A stretch of 64,000 nucleotides of DNA from OMIW01 sp044235645 (GTDB lineage: Bacteria; Bdellovibrionota_C; UBA2361; OMIW01), in the NCBI GenBank assembly GCA_044235645.1, contig JBIIHQ010000006.1:1-64000 (forward strand), in the 5' to 3' direction. Below are positions 18,480 through 28,021 of this stretch, piece after piece. The translations under genes and the position numbers were made by a program. Position 1 is the first letter of the stretch, and each line of letters begins with the position of its first letter. The notes below the pieces were generated by a model. That model saw only the letters and a list, made by a program, of their open reading frames with translations. It was not told the origin of the DNA and searched no databases.

Positions 18480-19187
18480 CTATCCCCGCACCAATCCCCC
18501 TCCGGGCACCATCTCGAGAACCTGGTCCATCCGACCTGCTAACTCGCGGCTGTGGGTCACGACCACGGTGAGGTTTCCCTGTTCGCGGCATACCTCGAGT
18601 AGGAGCGATGATACTTCGTCGCCGGTGGTGATATCGAGGCTACCGGTAGGTTCGTCGGCGAGGAGGATGCTGGGCCGGGTGACGAGGGCGCGGGCGAGGG
18701 CCACTCGTTGCGCTTCACCACCGGAGAGCGCTGCCGGGCGGTGCGCGAGTCTGTCCGCGAGGCCGACGCGACTGAGCAATTCACGTGCCTCTCCCAGGGC
18801 GCGAGCTCGACTTTTGCCCGCAATAATAAGCGGCATTGCGACGTTTTCTGCCGCGGTGAACTCGGGAAGAAGGTGGTGAAACTGAAAGACGAATCCAACG
18901 TGGGATCCCCGGAACACTGCGCGATCATCTCCGGAGAGCTCCGTGACATCGGTCCCATCAAGAATGATGCGCCCCGCGGTTGGAACATCGAGTGCGCCCA
19001 GAAGATGCAACATCGTACTTTTGCCGATTCCAGAGCGTCCGACTATCGCGCACGTCCCATGGGCCGGAAATGTGAAGGACACGTTATCTAGGATCGTCAG
19101 TGTACGCTCGGCGTCGAGATACTGCTTGGTCACCTCCTCAAGAACTATCCGACCGCGCCTGTTTTCATCTTGCCCGTTGCTACTCAT
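18480..19187 (-). CDS. lolD: Lipoprotein-releasing ABC transporter ATPase LolD
   Basis: LolD powers extraction of outer-membrane lipoproteins from the inner membrane with LolC/E. The protein has Walker A (GRSGIGKST), signature ALSGGEAQRVALARAL, Walker B LLADEPTG, and the H-loop VVTHS; 235 residues fits the family. I chose the ATG at 19187 because it overlaps the permease stop in an ATGAGTAG arrangement, and upstream sequence in frame is not conserved. The MacB/FtsE subfamilies are close, but the lysS-permease-ATPase order supports Lol. Confidence 0.88.
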   Translation of the reverse strand: MSSNGQDENRRGRIVLEEVTKQYLDAERTLTILDNVSFTFPAHGTCAIVGRSGIGKSTMLHLLGALDVPTAGRIILDGTDVTELSGDDRAVFRGSHVGFVFQFHHLLPEFTAAENVAMPLIIAGKSRARALGEARELLSRVGLADRLAHRPAALSGGEAQRVALARALVTRPSILLADEPTGSLDITTGDEVSSLLLEVCREQGNLTVVVTHSRELAGRMDQVLEMVPGGGLVRG

Positions 19188-20526
19188 GTCGGAGCACCTC
19201 CGCTGGCTCAAATCGGCTCGCCCGCCGCGCTGGATAAATTGTTGCCACGCAACAGATGAGAAATGCAGCGACTCCGACCGCGATGAAGTTAACAGGATCA
19301 ATATGGATGGGGAGCGATGACATCTGAAAAATTCGCTCATCAATCGGGAATCGATACCACTGGAGCCCTCGACAGAGACTGTATCCCCCAGCGAGGCCGA
19401 CCGAAACTCCGATTACCCCAATGATTGCACCCTGAGCGCGGAAAATATTTCCGATCGCTGCGGTTCGTGCTCCGAGCGTCTTCATGATCGCGATATCGCG
19501 CCGCTTCTCTATCACGACCATCACGAGCGAGCTGATGATCGAAAAGCTCGCCATAACGATGATCAGGAGAAGAACGATAAAGTAGACCTTTTTCTCGAGA
19601 GCGAGCGCCTCAAAAAATGCCTGATTGCTCTGAGTCCAGTCCTGCACGAGGAACCCACCGCTCGCACCACCGAGAGCCGCGAGGATCTTTTGGGCCATTG
19701 AGGTGGCATCATCAAGATGGCGCACCCGAACTTCAAGCCCCGACACGGCAGTCCCCATCTGGAAAAACGTCTGCGCATCAGAAAGGCTCACATATGCGAG
19801 ACCTGATTCGTACTCGGCAAGTCCTGAGTGGTAGATGCTGGTGACCTGAAAGCGGCGGAATTTAGGGACGAGTCCGAACGGGGAGGAAGAGACTTGGGGC
19901 GATAATACCGAAACTGTCGCCCCAGGCGTTATGCCGTGGGTTCGGGCGAGGGTTTCACCGATAATAATACTTGGGATTGAGGCGGTATCAGACTCCCCAT
20001 TCGGAAGGGTCACCTCGATAGGACGTCGTTCAATCGCATCAGAAAAGCTCTGCTTACCCCGCAAATACCCCGTCACCTGGTCGGCGGCCGCTCCGTGACG
20101 CTCAAGCCCCCTGATGATGATGCCGGTTGCTCTCTCTCCTGCCCGCAATAAACCCTGGTGGCTGGTGTACGCAACGACCGAGGCAACGCCTGGTTGCGCG
20201 CTGATCATCTCTTTAATCCGCTGCCAATCGCCAATCGCTCCCTCTCGGTGTCGCACGACGATGTGGGCATCGGCCCCGAGGATCTTCTCCTTCAGGGTAA
20301 CCTGAAATCCAGTCATTACCGCCATCACGACGGTAATCGTAATTACCCCGATTGCTACCCCGAGGATTGATATTGCGGTGATGATCGTTACCGCTGCATC
20401 GGTGCGACGAGACCAGAGATACCGTGACGCAACGAGTCGGGAGAATCGGAGAGATGCGATTACGGAGGACGGTCGTTCGAGCATCGAACCGTCTGTAGCA
20501 AAGCGCGATGTACGAGAGGGGGGCAT
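19180..20526 (-). CDS. lolE: Lipoprotein-releasing ABC transporter permease LolC/LolE
   Basis: The 448-residue protein has the MacB/FtsX architecture: one N-terminal membrane helix (about residues 45-70, IITAISILGVAIGVITITVVMAV), a large periplasmic domain, and three C-terminal helices. The N-terminal motif ASRYLWSRR and the segment with IIRGLE match LolC/E proteins. Only one permease is encoded here, as in bacteria that use a single fused-function LolF-type subunit, so the C/E assignment is open. It sits between lysS and lolD on the same strand. Confidence 0.88.
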   Translation of the reverse strand: MPPSRTSRFATDGSMLERPSSVIASLRFSRLVASRYLWSRRTDAAVTIITAISILGVAIGVITITVVMAVMTGFQVTLKEKILGADAHIVVRHREGAIGDWQRIKEMISAQPGVASVVAYTSHQGLLRAGERATGIIIRGLERHGAAADQVTGYLRGKQSFSDAIERRPIEVTLPNGESDTASIPSIIIGETLARTHGITPGATVSVLSPQVSSSPFGLVPKFRRFQVTSIYHSGLAEYESGLAYVSLSDAQTFFQMGTAVSGLEVRVRHLDDATSMAQKILAALGGASGGFLVQDWTQSNQAFFEALALEKKVYFIVLLLIIVMASFSIISSLVMVVIEKRRDIAIMKTLGARTAAIGNIFRAQGAIIGVIGVSVGLAGGYSLCRGLQWYRFPIDERIFQMSSLPIHIDPVNFIAVGVAAFLICCVATIYPARRASRFEPAEVLRHE

Positions 20527-20613
20527 GGCGATAGCTCACTCTGAATGCAAAGGGGGCGAATGCTGGTAAAGAGTACCAAGGAGCGGGAAAAAGGGAAAAT
20601 CCGCGCGACCCGT

Positions 20614-22122
20614 TTATTGCTCGGGGACAGCCTCTTCAGTGTCGCCCCCTCCTCCAGCCTCTGGCTTCATCTGCGGGAAGAGTAACACCTCTCGGATTGA
20701 GGGTGCATCGGTGAGAAGCATCGTCAATCGATCAATGCCCATCCCGTCTCCTGCGGTCGGGGGAAGCCCCGACTCGAGGGCGCGCAAGAAATCTTCATCG
20801 AGATCGAACGCCTCGTGATCCCCTGCCGCTTTCCGCGCTGCTTGCTCCTCGAAGCGACGTCGCTGATCAATGGGATCGTTGAGCTCAGAATATCCGTTGG
20901 CGACCTCCATCCCTGCGATTATCAGCTCGTACCGATCACACACGGACGGGTCGGCATCGCTCCGCCGCGCGAGGGGGCTAATGCTTGCGGGATGGTGGGT
21001 AATGAAGACCGGATCGATGAGCCGGGGCTCGACGAGTGCTCCCCAGAGCGCTTCGACCACCTTTCCGGCATCATGTGGATCTACCAGTCCAATTCGATGA
21101 TGCGCCGCGATTCGCTGCAACGTCGGAAGGTCGCGAACATCCTCTGTTCGAGGGACCTCACCGACCTCGTACAGCGAATCGTGCATCGAGAGCCGTCGAA
21201 AGGGGCGCGCCAGCGAAATCGTCTTCCCCTGATAGGTGATCGAGTCTCCCCCACCCAGCTCACCGACGAGCCCCGAAAGAAGCTCCTCAATCAGATTCAT
21301 ATGATCCTCGAAGGTCGCAAACGCCTCGTATAGCTCTATCATCGTGAACTCTGGGTTGTGCTTCTTTGAGAGCCCTTCATTTCTGAAACATCTTCCGAGC
21401 TCGTACACCCGCTCAAGCCCTCCGACGACGAGTTTTTTGAGGGGAAGCTCGAGTGCTATCCTCATAAACATGTCGATCCCGAGGCTATTGTGATGGGTCG
21501 CAAAGGGACGGGCGATAGTGCCCCCGGCAACGCTTTGTAAAACCGGGGTTTCCACTTCGAGGAAGTCACGAGCATCAAGAAACGCCCGGATGTAACGGAT
21601 AATTTGCGCACGCGTTCGGAAAAGGTCTCGCACATCCGGGTGCGATATCAAATCGAGATGACGGTGACGATATCGCGCCTCGACATCGGTGAGCCCGTGC
21701 CACTTTTCGGGCGGGGGAACCAAACACTTGACGAGCATCCGAAATGATTCAACGTGAAGGGTCGTTTCTCCGGTCTTCGTCACGAAAAGATACCCGCGCG
21801 CCTCGATGATATCCCCCATATCGAGCTCTTTGACGACTCGATACTGGTCCTCGCCGATGACATCCTGGCGGAGGTACAGCTGTAGCTTTCCCTTCATGTC
21901 GAGGATGTGGCAGAAGCTCGCCTTCCCCATCTGCCGAAACAGAACCACTCGACCTGCGACGGTAAAATGTTCACCACTTTCCGGGGGCTCGGCAACCGGA
22001 TGAGTGAGAACGTCACTGGTTAATCGACGAGCCTCGAGCTCATTCGGAAAGAGAAATCCCTCATCACGCATCGCAGTAAGTTTTGCAAGGCGAACCTGTT
22101 CCTGTTCTGATCGTTCTGACAT
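20614..22122 (-). CDS. lysS: Lysyl-tRNA synthetase, class II
   Basis: LysS charges tRNA-Lys. The 502-residue protein has an N-terminal OB-fold anticodon domain (AGRVVLFRQMGKASFCHI), class II motif 2 (FRNEGLSKKHNPEFTMIE) and motif 3 (GMGIDRLTMLLTD). The last 15 or so residues are a Glu/Gly-rich tail. It is followed by lolE 87 bases downstream. Confidence 0.97.
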   Translation of the reverse strand: MSERSEQEQVRLAKLTAMRDEGFLFPNELEARRLTSDVLTHPVAEPPESGEHFTVAGRVVLFRQMGKASFCHILDMKGKLQLYLRQDVIGEDQYRVVKELDMGDIIEARGYLFVTKTGETTLHVESFRMLVKCLVPPPEKWHGLTDVEARYRHRHLDLISHPDVRDLFRTRAQIIRYIRAFLDARDFLEVETPVLQSVAGGTIARPFATHHNSLGIDMFMRIALELPLKKLVVGGLERVYELGRCFRNEGLSKKHNPEFTMIELYEAFATFEDHMNLIEELLSGLVGELGGGDSITYQGKTISLARPFRRLSMHDSLYEVGEVPRTEDVRDLPTLQRIAAHHRIGLVDPHDAGKVVEALWGALVEPRLIDPVFITHHPASISPLARRSDADPSVCDRYELIIAGMEVANGYSELNDPIDQRRRFEEQAARKAAGDHEAFDLDEDFLRALESGLPPTAGDGMGIDRLTMLLTDAPSIREVLLFPQMKPEAGGGGDTEEAVPEQ

Positions 22123-22307
22123 CGGGGTACCTGTGAATGAGGAATGAGCCGTTTGGATTGCGACGATTGGGCGGCGCGCACACAGTGGTTCCCTAACCGA
22201 TTTTACGATCTCGGAACCGTCCTAAAAAATCACGAAGGGTTTTCAGGCACGCCTTACGAACCGATGAGCGGGATGAGGATTAGTTAGTCAATCGGGCAAT
22301 AAACGGC

Positions 22308-23015
22308 TTAGGATTCGCCCTCTGCACGTTCCTTCGAGGAGGGTTCACCACTTACATCCGCCTCCTGACCTCCTTCATGTGCCTGCTCAACGTCGGGAAT
22401 CATAGCGGGAGGCGGTTCCAAATGCGAGACATCGTCCATAAATAAACAGCGCCAAGGACCATCAGCCTCATCGCGGGCTATCGCCGTCAGCCCCGCGTGA
22501 GATGATTGAAGGAGATCCCAGTTTTCATCCGGAACATCGAACATGTCGGCGAGAAATTGCCGATTCCAGTGCGAATGACCGACAATCAGAAGCCGGGCAC
22601 CCATCGGCAGCGAGTCAAGGGTCAGGATAAAATCGCGGGTCCGTTGCTGGACATCAGCTCGGGACTCTCCCTCCTCGGGAACGAGCTCCTCCTGCTTCTC
22701 CCGCCACAACCTCTCCCGCTGGATTCGCCATACCATCTCGGAGGTACCCTCCAGTTTGCCGAAATGACGTTCTCGGAGGATCTCACTTTCAAACGGGGGC
22801 AAGTTTCGCCCCTCGAGAAGTATTGAGGCAGTTTGGCGGGCCCGGCCGAGGTCACTTGAAACTGCATGAGTTAACGGCTCGTCTTTGAGCCTCTCTCGGA
22901 GCAGTTCTACCTGTTCGATACCCCTGCCCGTCAAAGGTGAGTCGGACCACCCCTGTAGAAGACCTCGGACGTTAAGTTCGGTTTCGCCATGCCGCACCAA
23001 AAGAATCCCGATCAC
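22308..23015 (-). CDS. Histidine phosphatase family protein
   Basis: The protein begins VIGILLVRHGETELN with the catalytic RHG triad of the phosphoglycerate-mutase-like phosphatases, and has the second conserved His in VGHSHWNRQF. The C-terminal 40 residues are acidic and likely disordered. I prefer the GTG at 23015 because AGGGAG lies 6 bases upstream; another GTG in frame lies at 23030. Substrate unknown: the family covers sugar-phosphate, cobalamin-pathway and protein phosphatases. Confidence 0.85.
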   Translation of the reverse strand: MIGILLVRHGETELNVRGLLQGWSDSPLTGRGIEQVELLRERLKDEPLTHAVSSDLGRARQTASILLEGRNLPPFESEILRERHFGKLEGTSEMVWRIQRERLWREKQEELVPEEGESRADVQQRTRDFILTLDSLPMGARLLIVGHSHWNRQFLADMFDVPDENWDLLQSSHAGLTAIARDEADGPWRCLFMDDVSHLEPPPAMIPDVEQAHEGGQEADVSGEPSSKERAEGES

Positions 23016-23151
23016 GGCACTCTCCCTCACTCATCTTGTCTTACGTAAAGAAATGTCCCCTCGGGGTCTTAATTAATAGCTCTATGATACTGATTGGGAG
23101 CCGAGAGGCAACCGGCAAAACTCTCTCGGCTTTCTCTCAGTCGGGGTGTCC

Positions 23152-23574
23152 TCACATGTGGCCTTCCGAGGGGGCATTTCCTCCCGAGGCACGTCGCTTC
23201 TCGAGAGTCCACTTTCTCTCGAGCCTCGTCAGCGCTCCGCCGTACGCCTGTTCAATCTGGTCAATAATTTGCGCAAGGACGAACTGAGCTTCTTCACCGA
23301 GGAGATGGGGGCTCGGAAGTTGAGATAAAATACTGAAAGCGATCTCCCGCTCATCTACCAAATACTTGGCAGCGCGAGATAATTTGGTAGAGATGTCCAG
23401 AACGTCAAAAACAACATTGCAATCGATCGCGGTGCGAAACGAAGGGCCCAGTTCTTTCACTACGGAGTGGACGAGCGCCGGAAACACCTCCCCCGGATAG
23501 GTAGTAATACCGTAACACCATCCCTCGACCTCGACGTTAAACACCTCGTCGTATCTGTCCCTTACCGGCAACAT
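23152..23574 (-). CDS. Unrecognised 140-residue protein
   Basis: The frame has balanced composition with an alternating hydrophobic pattern, and it ends in a helix-rich Arg/Lys/Glu segment (LTRLERKWTLEKRR). I recognise no family. The ATG at 23574 has AAGGGAG only one base upstream, which is too close to be normal; a TTG seven codons earlier has no ribosome binding site, so the start is uncertain. It sits between two other minus-strand genes without overlap. Confidence 0.55.
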   Translation of the reverse strand: MLPVRDRYDEVFNVEVEGWCYGITTYPGEVFPALVHSVVKELGPSFRTAIDCNVVFDVLDISTKLSRAAKYLVDEREIAFSILSQLPSPHLLGEEAQFVLAQIIDQIEQAYGGALTRLERKWTLEKRRASGGNAPSEGHM

Positions 23575-23699
23575 ACTCCCTTGTCCCTCTCTCAACCGTT
23601 ACTAATCACACATATCGCTGTCCTTGATCCCTCAACTGAAGCAGCACGCCTCGCGTCGAGATCAACCTCTCTCACGGCACCTCCCAACCCAGTGTGCCG

Positions 23700-24950
23700 C
23701 TAATTTATAAAGTTCCAGAGGGCATCCCGACATCCCTCCGCAATAGCCTCCTCGGTAGGGGTTCGTGGTCGTCGCAACGACGGGGGAAGTCCCATATCCG
23801 AGAAACCCCTATCCCGAAGCCCTTGCGCGATGACCGCTCGCGCGAGCTCGGTCACCGTGAATAGAATCAACGCATCCTCCCCATATCGCTGCCGAATCTC
23901 TCCGAGCTGCCGATTGATGGCGATGTCGAAGAACTTCAGAAGTACCGGGTCCTGAATAAACTCGAGGATGTTTACCTGGTCTATACCGACCCCTTCCCCC
24001 AGAATCTCCTCGAGACTTACGAGTGAACCGTCGGGTCGCCGTTTCCTTACTCGACGGCGACGCTCGCCGTCCATAAAATCGAGGAACTCATCGTCCTGAA
24101 GGGTTGGTTCGGCGGACGTGCCTGCCGGCGCAGTCGCCTCTTCAGGATCAATGCCGGGTTCGAAACCGTCGCGGGGAGCCCCATTGGCAGTGCGACCGGC
24201 TTCCCCGCCCCCCTCCCGCCCCGAGGAATTCCTCCCCCCACCGGAAGGTCGATTTGCATCGGCAAGGGTCGTTTCAGTTTTCTGATCAGCGGTCTCGTAA
24301 TCGGCCCCCTCTGCATATGCCCCTTGGCGTGCTGACCCATCCCTTGTGCGGAGCCCCTGCGCCTGTTGATTGGCGGCCGTCGAGTTTATCGATTTGGTGA
24401 TGTCCTCTTCCTGCTTTTCCCGACGCTGGTTCGCTTCAGCCTGCTTTTTTTGCTCGTTTTGGGCCTGTTGGGCCCGTCTTGACGCGAGACGACGACTCGC
24501 CTGACGAGCCTTTACCTCCTGTTGGGCGATATCGGCCTCTTTTTTCCCCAGTTCGAGAAGCTTCTTGGCGGCCTCCTTTGTGTCTTTCAGAAGCCCCTGA
24601 TCAACCCCCGACTTTGACATCGCTTTATCGCATGCCGATATGAGGCTAATGAGGTCGGCTCCCCGCTGAATGTGATCGGGCTGCTCAAGCGCCGCTTCCA
24701 GAATCTTCCGCGGCTCCTCGTACCGCTTGTCCCCCGAAGCCTTCTCCTCAAAGCGCTGTCGAACATCGTCCCACTTATCAGCGGTTTCACCAATATCTCT
24801 CTGCAGCTGTTCTGCGTCGGGTCGCTGATACGCCGCTTCGAGGCTCGACCGGAGCTCCTTAAGGTCCTGTTCCTGTTGCTGTACCGAGAGCTCACCCGAC
24901 TGTTGCGCCGGTTCCGAAGGTTTGCCGCGAATTTTGTCAAAAAGGCCCAT
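23700..24950 (-). CDS. Unrecognised 416-residue coiled-coil protein
   Basis: The protein starts MGLFDKIRGK. A long Gln/Glu/Lys/Arg-rich helical region (about residues 20-200) very likely forms a coiled coil. A Gly/Ser/Glu-rich linker follows (about 200-290). The C-terminal folded domain of about 130 residues contains EEILGEGVGIDQVNILEFIQDP and RYGEDALILFTVTELARA. No signal peptide or membrane helix is visible. The shape suggests a structural or scaffolding protein, but I recognise no family. The ATG at 24950 has only a weak GAAG upstream. Confidence 0.65.
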   Translation of the reverse strand: MGLFDKIRGKPSEPAQQSGELSVQQQEQDLKELRSSLEAAYQRPDAEQLQRDIGETADKWDDVRQRFEEKASGDKRYEEPRKILEAALEQPDHIQRGADLISLISACDKAMSKSGVDQGLLKDTKEAAKKLLELGKKEADIAQQEVKARQASRRLASRRAQQAQNEQKKQAEANQRREKQEEDITKSINSTAANQQAQGLRTRDGSARQGAYAEGADYETADQKTETTLADANRPSGGGRNSSGREGGGEAGRTANGAPRDGFEPGIDPEEATAPAGTSAEPTLQDDEFLDFMDGERRRRVRKRRPDGSLVSLEEILGEGVGIDQVNILEFIQDPVLLKFFDIAINRQLGEIRQRYGEDALILFTVTELARAVIAQGLRDRGFSDMGLPPSLRRPRTPTEEAIAEGCRDALWNFIN

Positions 24951-25133
24951 CGCACTTCTCGCTTCATTGATAAGTCCCCCCTCGCGCTCTCGCCGAAGGT
25001 TCCCCCTGGGCTCCGTGCCCAACGGGTTACGATGACATTACCACAGCAGCACTCACTTCCCAACGTAGGGGGTTATGGAGGATCCCCCGCTCCGTGATGC
25101 TTTACCTGATCGCTCGGATCTCTGTCCTTCTCT

Positions 25134-25162
25134 TGCAAGGTACCCCCAAAAAACGGTACCTT
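25134..25162 (+). promoter_or_regulatory. Candidate tRNA-Pro promoter with inverted repeat
   Basis: TTGCAA (25134-25139) and TACCTT (25157-25162) are 17 bases apart, placing a start close to the tRNA. A perfect 8-bp inverted repeat (AAGGTACC at 25137-25144, GGTACCTT at 25155-25162, 10-base loop) overlaps both hexamers. The repeat could be an operator or simply a hairpin. The promoter match is weak. Confidence 0.35.
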
Positions 25163-25175
25163 AGGGCCTCACTAT

Positions 25176-25249
25176 CGGGGTGTAGCTCAGTCTGGCAGAG
25201 CGCACGGTTCGGGACCGTGAGGCCGGAGGTTCAAATCCTCTCACCCCGA
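25176..25249 (+). tRNA. tRNA-Pro (anticodon CGG)
   Basis: The cloverleaf is complete: acceptor CGGGGTG/CACCCCG, D arm GCTC/GAGC, anticodon stem CACGG/CCGTG around TTCGGGA, and T arm GGAGG/CCTCT with TTCAAAT. Anticodon CGG reads CCG (Pro). The acceptor starting with C1-G72 is also typical of bacterial tRNA-Pro. The CCA end is not encoded. Confidence 0.96.
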
Positions 25250-25474
25250 TACAGAGCTGTCCTGACACCAGTGTCCGTCTCCACTGTATCGGTCTATTTT
25301 AGTTTTCATCGGCAATTTTTTGAGAGCTCCTCTCTCGTTTGTGGGTCCCAGACCACCTCTCGATCGCTCCGCTTCACCCCTTTCGAGGATGTGCCGCCGT
25401 CCTCACCTGAGGGCGCCGTACTTTCCCACTCGCACGCTTGAGGCGGCTTTCGCTTTTCCCAAGAGAGGTCCCGT

Positions 25475-26518
25475 ATGCCTATCCTCGTCACCGGTGGTGC
25501 CGGTTACATTGGCTCCCACACCTGCGTCGAACTCATTAATGCTGGATACTCTGTCGTCGTGCTCGACGATCTCAGCAACTCGTCGCGGGAGGCAATTCGC
25601 CGCGTGGGCGAACTGGTGGGGCACGAGGTGCCGTTTGTCGAGGGAAGTATCGCCGACCGCTCGGTACTCAAGGATCTTTTCGGTAGCTATCAGTTCTCAG
25701 CAGTGCTCCATTTCGCTGGCTCCAAAGCCGTTGGAGAATCTGTCTCACAGCCGTTGATGTATTATCGAAACAATATCGGTGGAACGACGATCCTTCTTGA
25801 AGAGATGGCCCGAGCCGGGGTGAAACAGCTCGTCTTTAGCTCGTCTGCGACCGTTTACGGAGACGCCCCTAATCCACCCTTTCGGGAAGATCAACCGCTT
25901 GGGCAGCCGACGAATCCCTATGGAAAAACGAAACTCTTCATCGAAGAGCTGTGCCGGGACGTGGCGGCCTCGGACGCTCAGAGCGACGCAGCCGCGGATA
26001 AGAAGCACTGGCACATCGTGCTCCTGCGATATTTTAACCCGGTCGGGGCCCACGAGTCAGGTCGGATCGGTGAAGACCCTCAGGGGATTCCCAATAATCT
26101 GATGCCCTACATTACCCAGGTAGCGGTCGGACGACGCCCCTCGCTGTCGATCTTCGGCTCTGATTACGACACCCCCGATGGGACCTGCATTCGGGATTTT
26201 ATCCACGTCGTTGACCTCGCCGAGGGGCACGTCGCCGCGCTTCAACACCTCTCAGCGATGCCGGGGTGCACCCCGCTAAATCTTGGTACCGGGGTTGGCT
26301 ACTCAGTGCTTGATGTGGTCCACGCGATGGAGGCCGCCATCGGACGGCCGATTCCCCACTACTTCGCTCCCCGCCGACCGGGCGATAGCGCAGCAACCGT
26401 CAGCGACCCCTCCCGGGCAAAAGCTCTCCTCGGATGGAAGACCCGGCGAACTTTGGCGGATATGTGCACCGATGCATGGCGGTGGCAACAGGACAATCCG
26501 CAAGGGTATGGTGAGTGA
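25475..26518 (+). CDS. galE: UDP-glucose 4-epimerase
   Basis: GalE interconverts UDP-glucose and UDP-galactose with bound NAD. The 347-residue protein has the Rossmann motif GGAGYIGSH at residues 7-15, FSSSATVYG, the catalytic YxxxK in NPYGKTKLFIEE, RYFNPVGAHESGRIGEDP, and the C-terminal PRRPGDSA. This is a full-length classic GalE. It stands alone downstream of tRNA-Pro and probably serves surface-sugar synthesis together with the glycan genes at 3-7 kb and gmhA. Confidence 0.96.
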   Translation: MPILVTGGAGYIGSHTCVELINAGYSVVVLDDLSNSSREAIRRVGELVGHEVPFVEGSIADRSVLKDLFGSYQFSAVLHFAGSKAVGESVSQPLMYYRNNIGGTTILLEEMARAGVKQLVFSSSATVYGDAPNPPFREDQPLGQPTNPYGKTKLFIEELCRDVAASDAQSDAAADKKHWHIVLLRYFNPVGAHESGRIGEDPQGIPNNLMPYITQVAVGRRPSLSIFGSDYDTPDGTCIRDFIHVVDLAEGHVAALQHLSAMPGCTPLNLGTGVGYSVLDVVHAMEAAIGRPIPHYFAPRRPGDSAATVSDPSRAKALLGWKTRRTLADMCTDAWRWQQDNPQGYGE

Positions 26519-26938
26519 GCACATGAAGGTCGGGCATGAGGGCCAGAAAGCGTTCAGGCCCATTGCGGAAGATGCTCTGAAATGAGGAGCACCATGCTTC
26601 CCGAGCTCCGCCATCCACCTCCGCCGCTCAACAGCGCGACCCTTCAGTAACCTAATTGCCACTGGCCGTCATCTACCTCATCGGCGCCGTCATCGGTATC
26701 ACCACAACCCCCTACGACAGCCACGTTCGGCTACCTCGCTGAATACGCTCCTCATTTTGGAAGCCATTCACGATTGATCAACGCGATCATGTTACATGCG
26801 ATGTTTTCGTTTTAATTCCGATCGATTGAAGAGAACGTCTACGAGACAGCTCACACGGTATGCCCTCGACGCACCGAAGGACGAGATTTTCGGCTGACAA
26901 GCAGAGAGTTCCAGAGCTGTTAGATTATAAGCCCAGAA
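26519..26938. other. 420-base intergenic region between convergent genes
   Basis: No supported gene. A 28-codon plus-strand frame with a TTG start near 26658 has a hydrophobic stretch, but lacks a ribosome binding site. No clear terminator hairpin is visible after galE. Confidence 0.5.
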
Positions 26939-27868
26939 TTATCTCACCAGCTTAAAACTTATCTCGTACCGAAAAAATTCGATGGTCGGTGTCATCGCAA
27001 GGGCCCTGCGGATCCTCTGGTCGTCCTCGAGTGCGATAATTACTCCGCGAACGCTCTGCCCCTCTTCTGCAAGCTCCTCCTGAACATAACCCATGTATCG
27101 AAGGGTCTGCCCCACCACAACATCACTGGCTTTGCCCCTCTTAAGCTCGACCACCAAAAGGGTTTTTCTATCCTTACTAACAGCGAGTACATCCAAGGGT
27201 CCCGTGTCTGTGGGGTACTGCTGACCTACCAGCTCACCATCTTCTTCGTATATGTCGTAATGACGACCTAACTCGGTATTCGACCAATTCGCGACCAGAA
27301 AGTCTTCGAGGTGGCGCTCCATGGCGAATGCGATAGGGTCCTCGACGGAGCTATCAGTGGCTATCAGGGAGGGTGATTTTGTCCCACCAATGAAGCCCTC
27401 AATCTCCTCGATGAATGGTTCTTTAGTGATTGAAACAACGGTCGCTATCGATGAAATCGAATTCCTCAAACTCTCCGTCATGTGAGTGCGTTCTATCACA
27501 GGGGTTAGCCACTGTACTGGGCGACGGTGAGGAAGAATTTCACCGGGCGCGTAGTAGTAGTCACCCACTATTTCCGCGACTCGATACCGGCCTGAGCCAT
27601 CGGGGCATAACACGAGAGAACCCTTCGCCATTCCCTTCGCCAGCGTCCACAACATGGCACACGAAAGCCCTGCCGCTATCCTGGTCTTGTTGGGATGATT
27701 TGAGAGAAAAACGGGTACGAACCGATCATTGAATTCGCGTGATGCTTCGGGGAGCTTACCTGTTAAGTCCTCCTGCACATCATAGTCAGCCCCAATGAAG
27801 TTGCCGTCAAAGCACGCCTGCGCGCACACACTTTTTCGGCCAAGCATGACGCGGTAATAGTTTCTCAT
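26939..27868 (-). CDS. PD-(D/E)XK endonuclease-like protein (NucS/DUF91 type) with an N-terminal PUA/EVE-like domain
   Basis: The C-terminal half carries the restriction-fold core: TGPLDVLAVSKD, then TLLVVELKRGKASD and GQTLRYMGYV, that is D...ExK plus a following Gln, as in NucS-like nucleases. The N-terminal 140 residues include the segment GSLVLCPDGSGRYRVAEIVGDYYY, which from memory resembles PUA/EVE-like barrels that read modified bases. Together this suggests a defence nuclease, possibly modification dependent (inference). I chose the ATG at 27868; the frame is open 40 codons further, with unconvincing sequence. It lies 153 bases after an HsdR remnant. Confidence 0.75.
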   Translation of the reverse strand: MRNYYRVMLGRKSVCAQACFDGNFIGADYDVQEDLTGKLPEASREFNDRFVPVFLSNHPNKTRIAAGLSCAMLWTLAKGMAKGSLVLCPDGSGRYRVAEIVGDYYYAPGEILPHRRPVQWLTPVIERTHMTESLRNSISSIATVVSITKEPFIEEIEGFIGGTKSPSLIATDSSVEDPIAFAMERHLEDFLVANWSNTELGRHYDIYEEDGELVGQQYPTDTGPLDVLAVSKDRKTLLVVELKRGKASDVVVGQTLRYMGYVQEELAEEGQSVRGVIIALEDDQRIRRALAMTPTIEFFRYEISFKLVR

Positions 27869-28021
27869 AAGAGCCTCGGTGTTTTCGGGGGAGAAGATTG
27901 TTACCGATGAAGTGATCAAAGACGGGGAATTTGCATAATGAGAGCGCACCAGAGCGATGTCAATTACCCCTGCCGCACTGACGATCATTCGCGAACCCGC
28001 TCCACTGCGACCATCTCGCCA

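Noticed and set aside
26658..26744. 28-codon frame with a hydrophobic stretch between galE and the nuclease gene
   Set aside because: TTG start, no ribosome binding site, too short to separate from chance.
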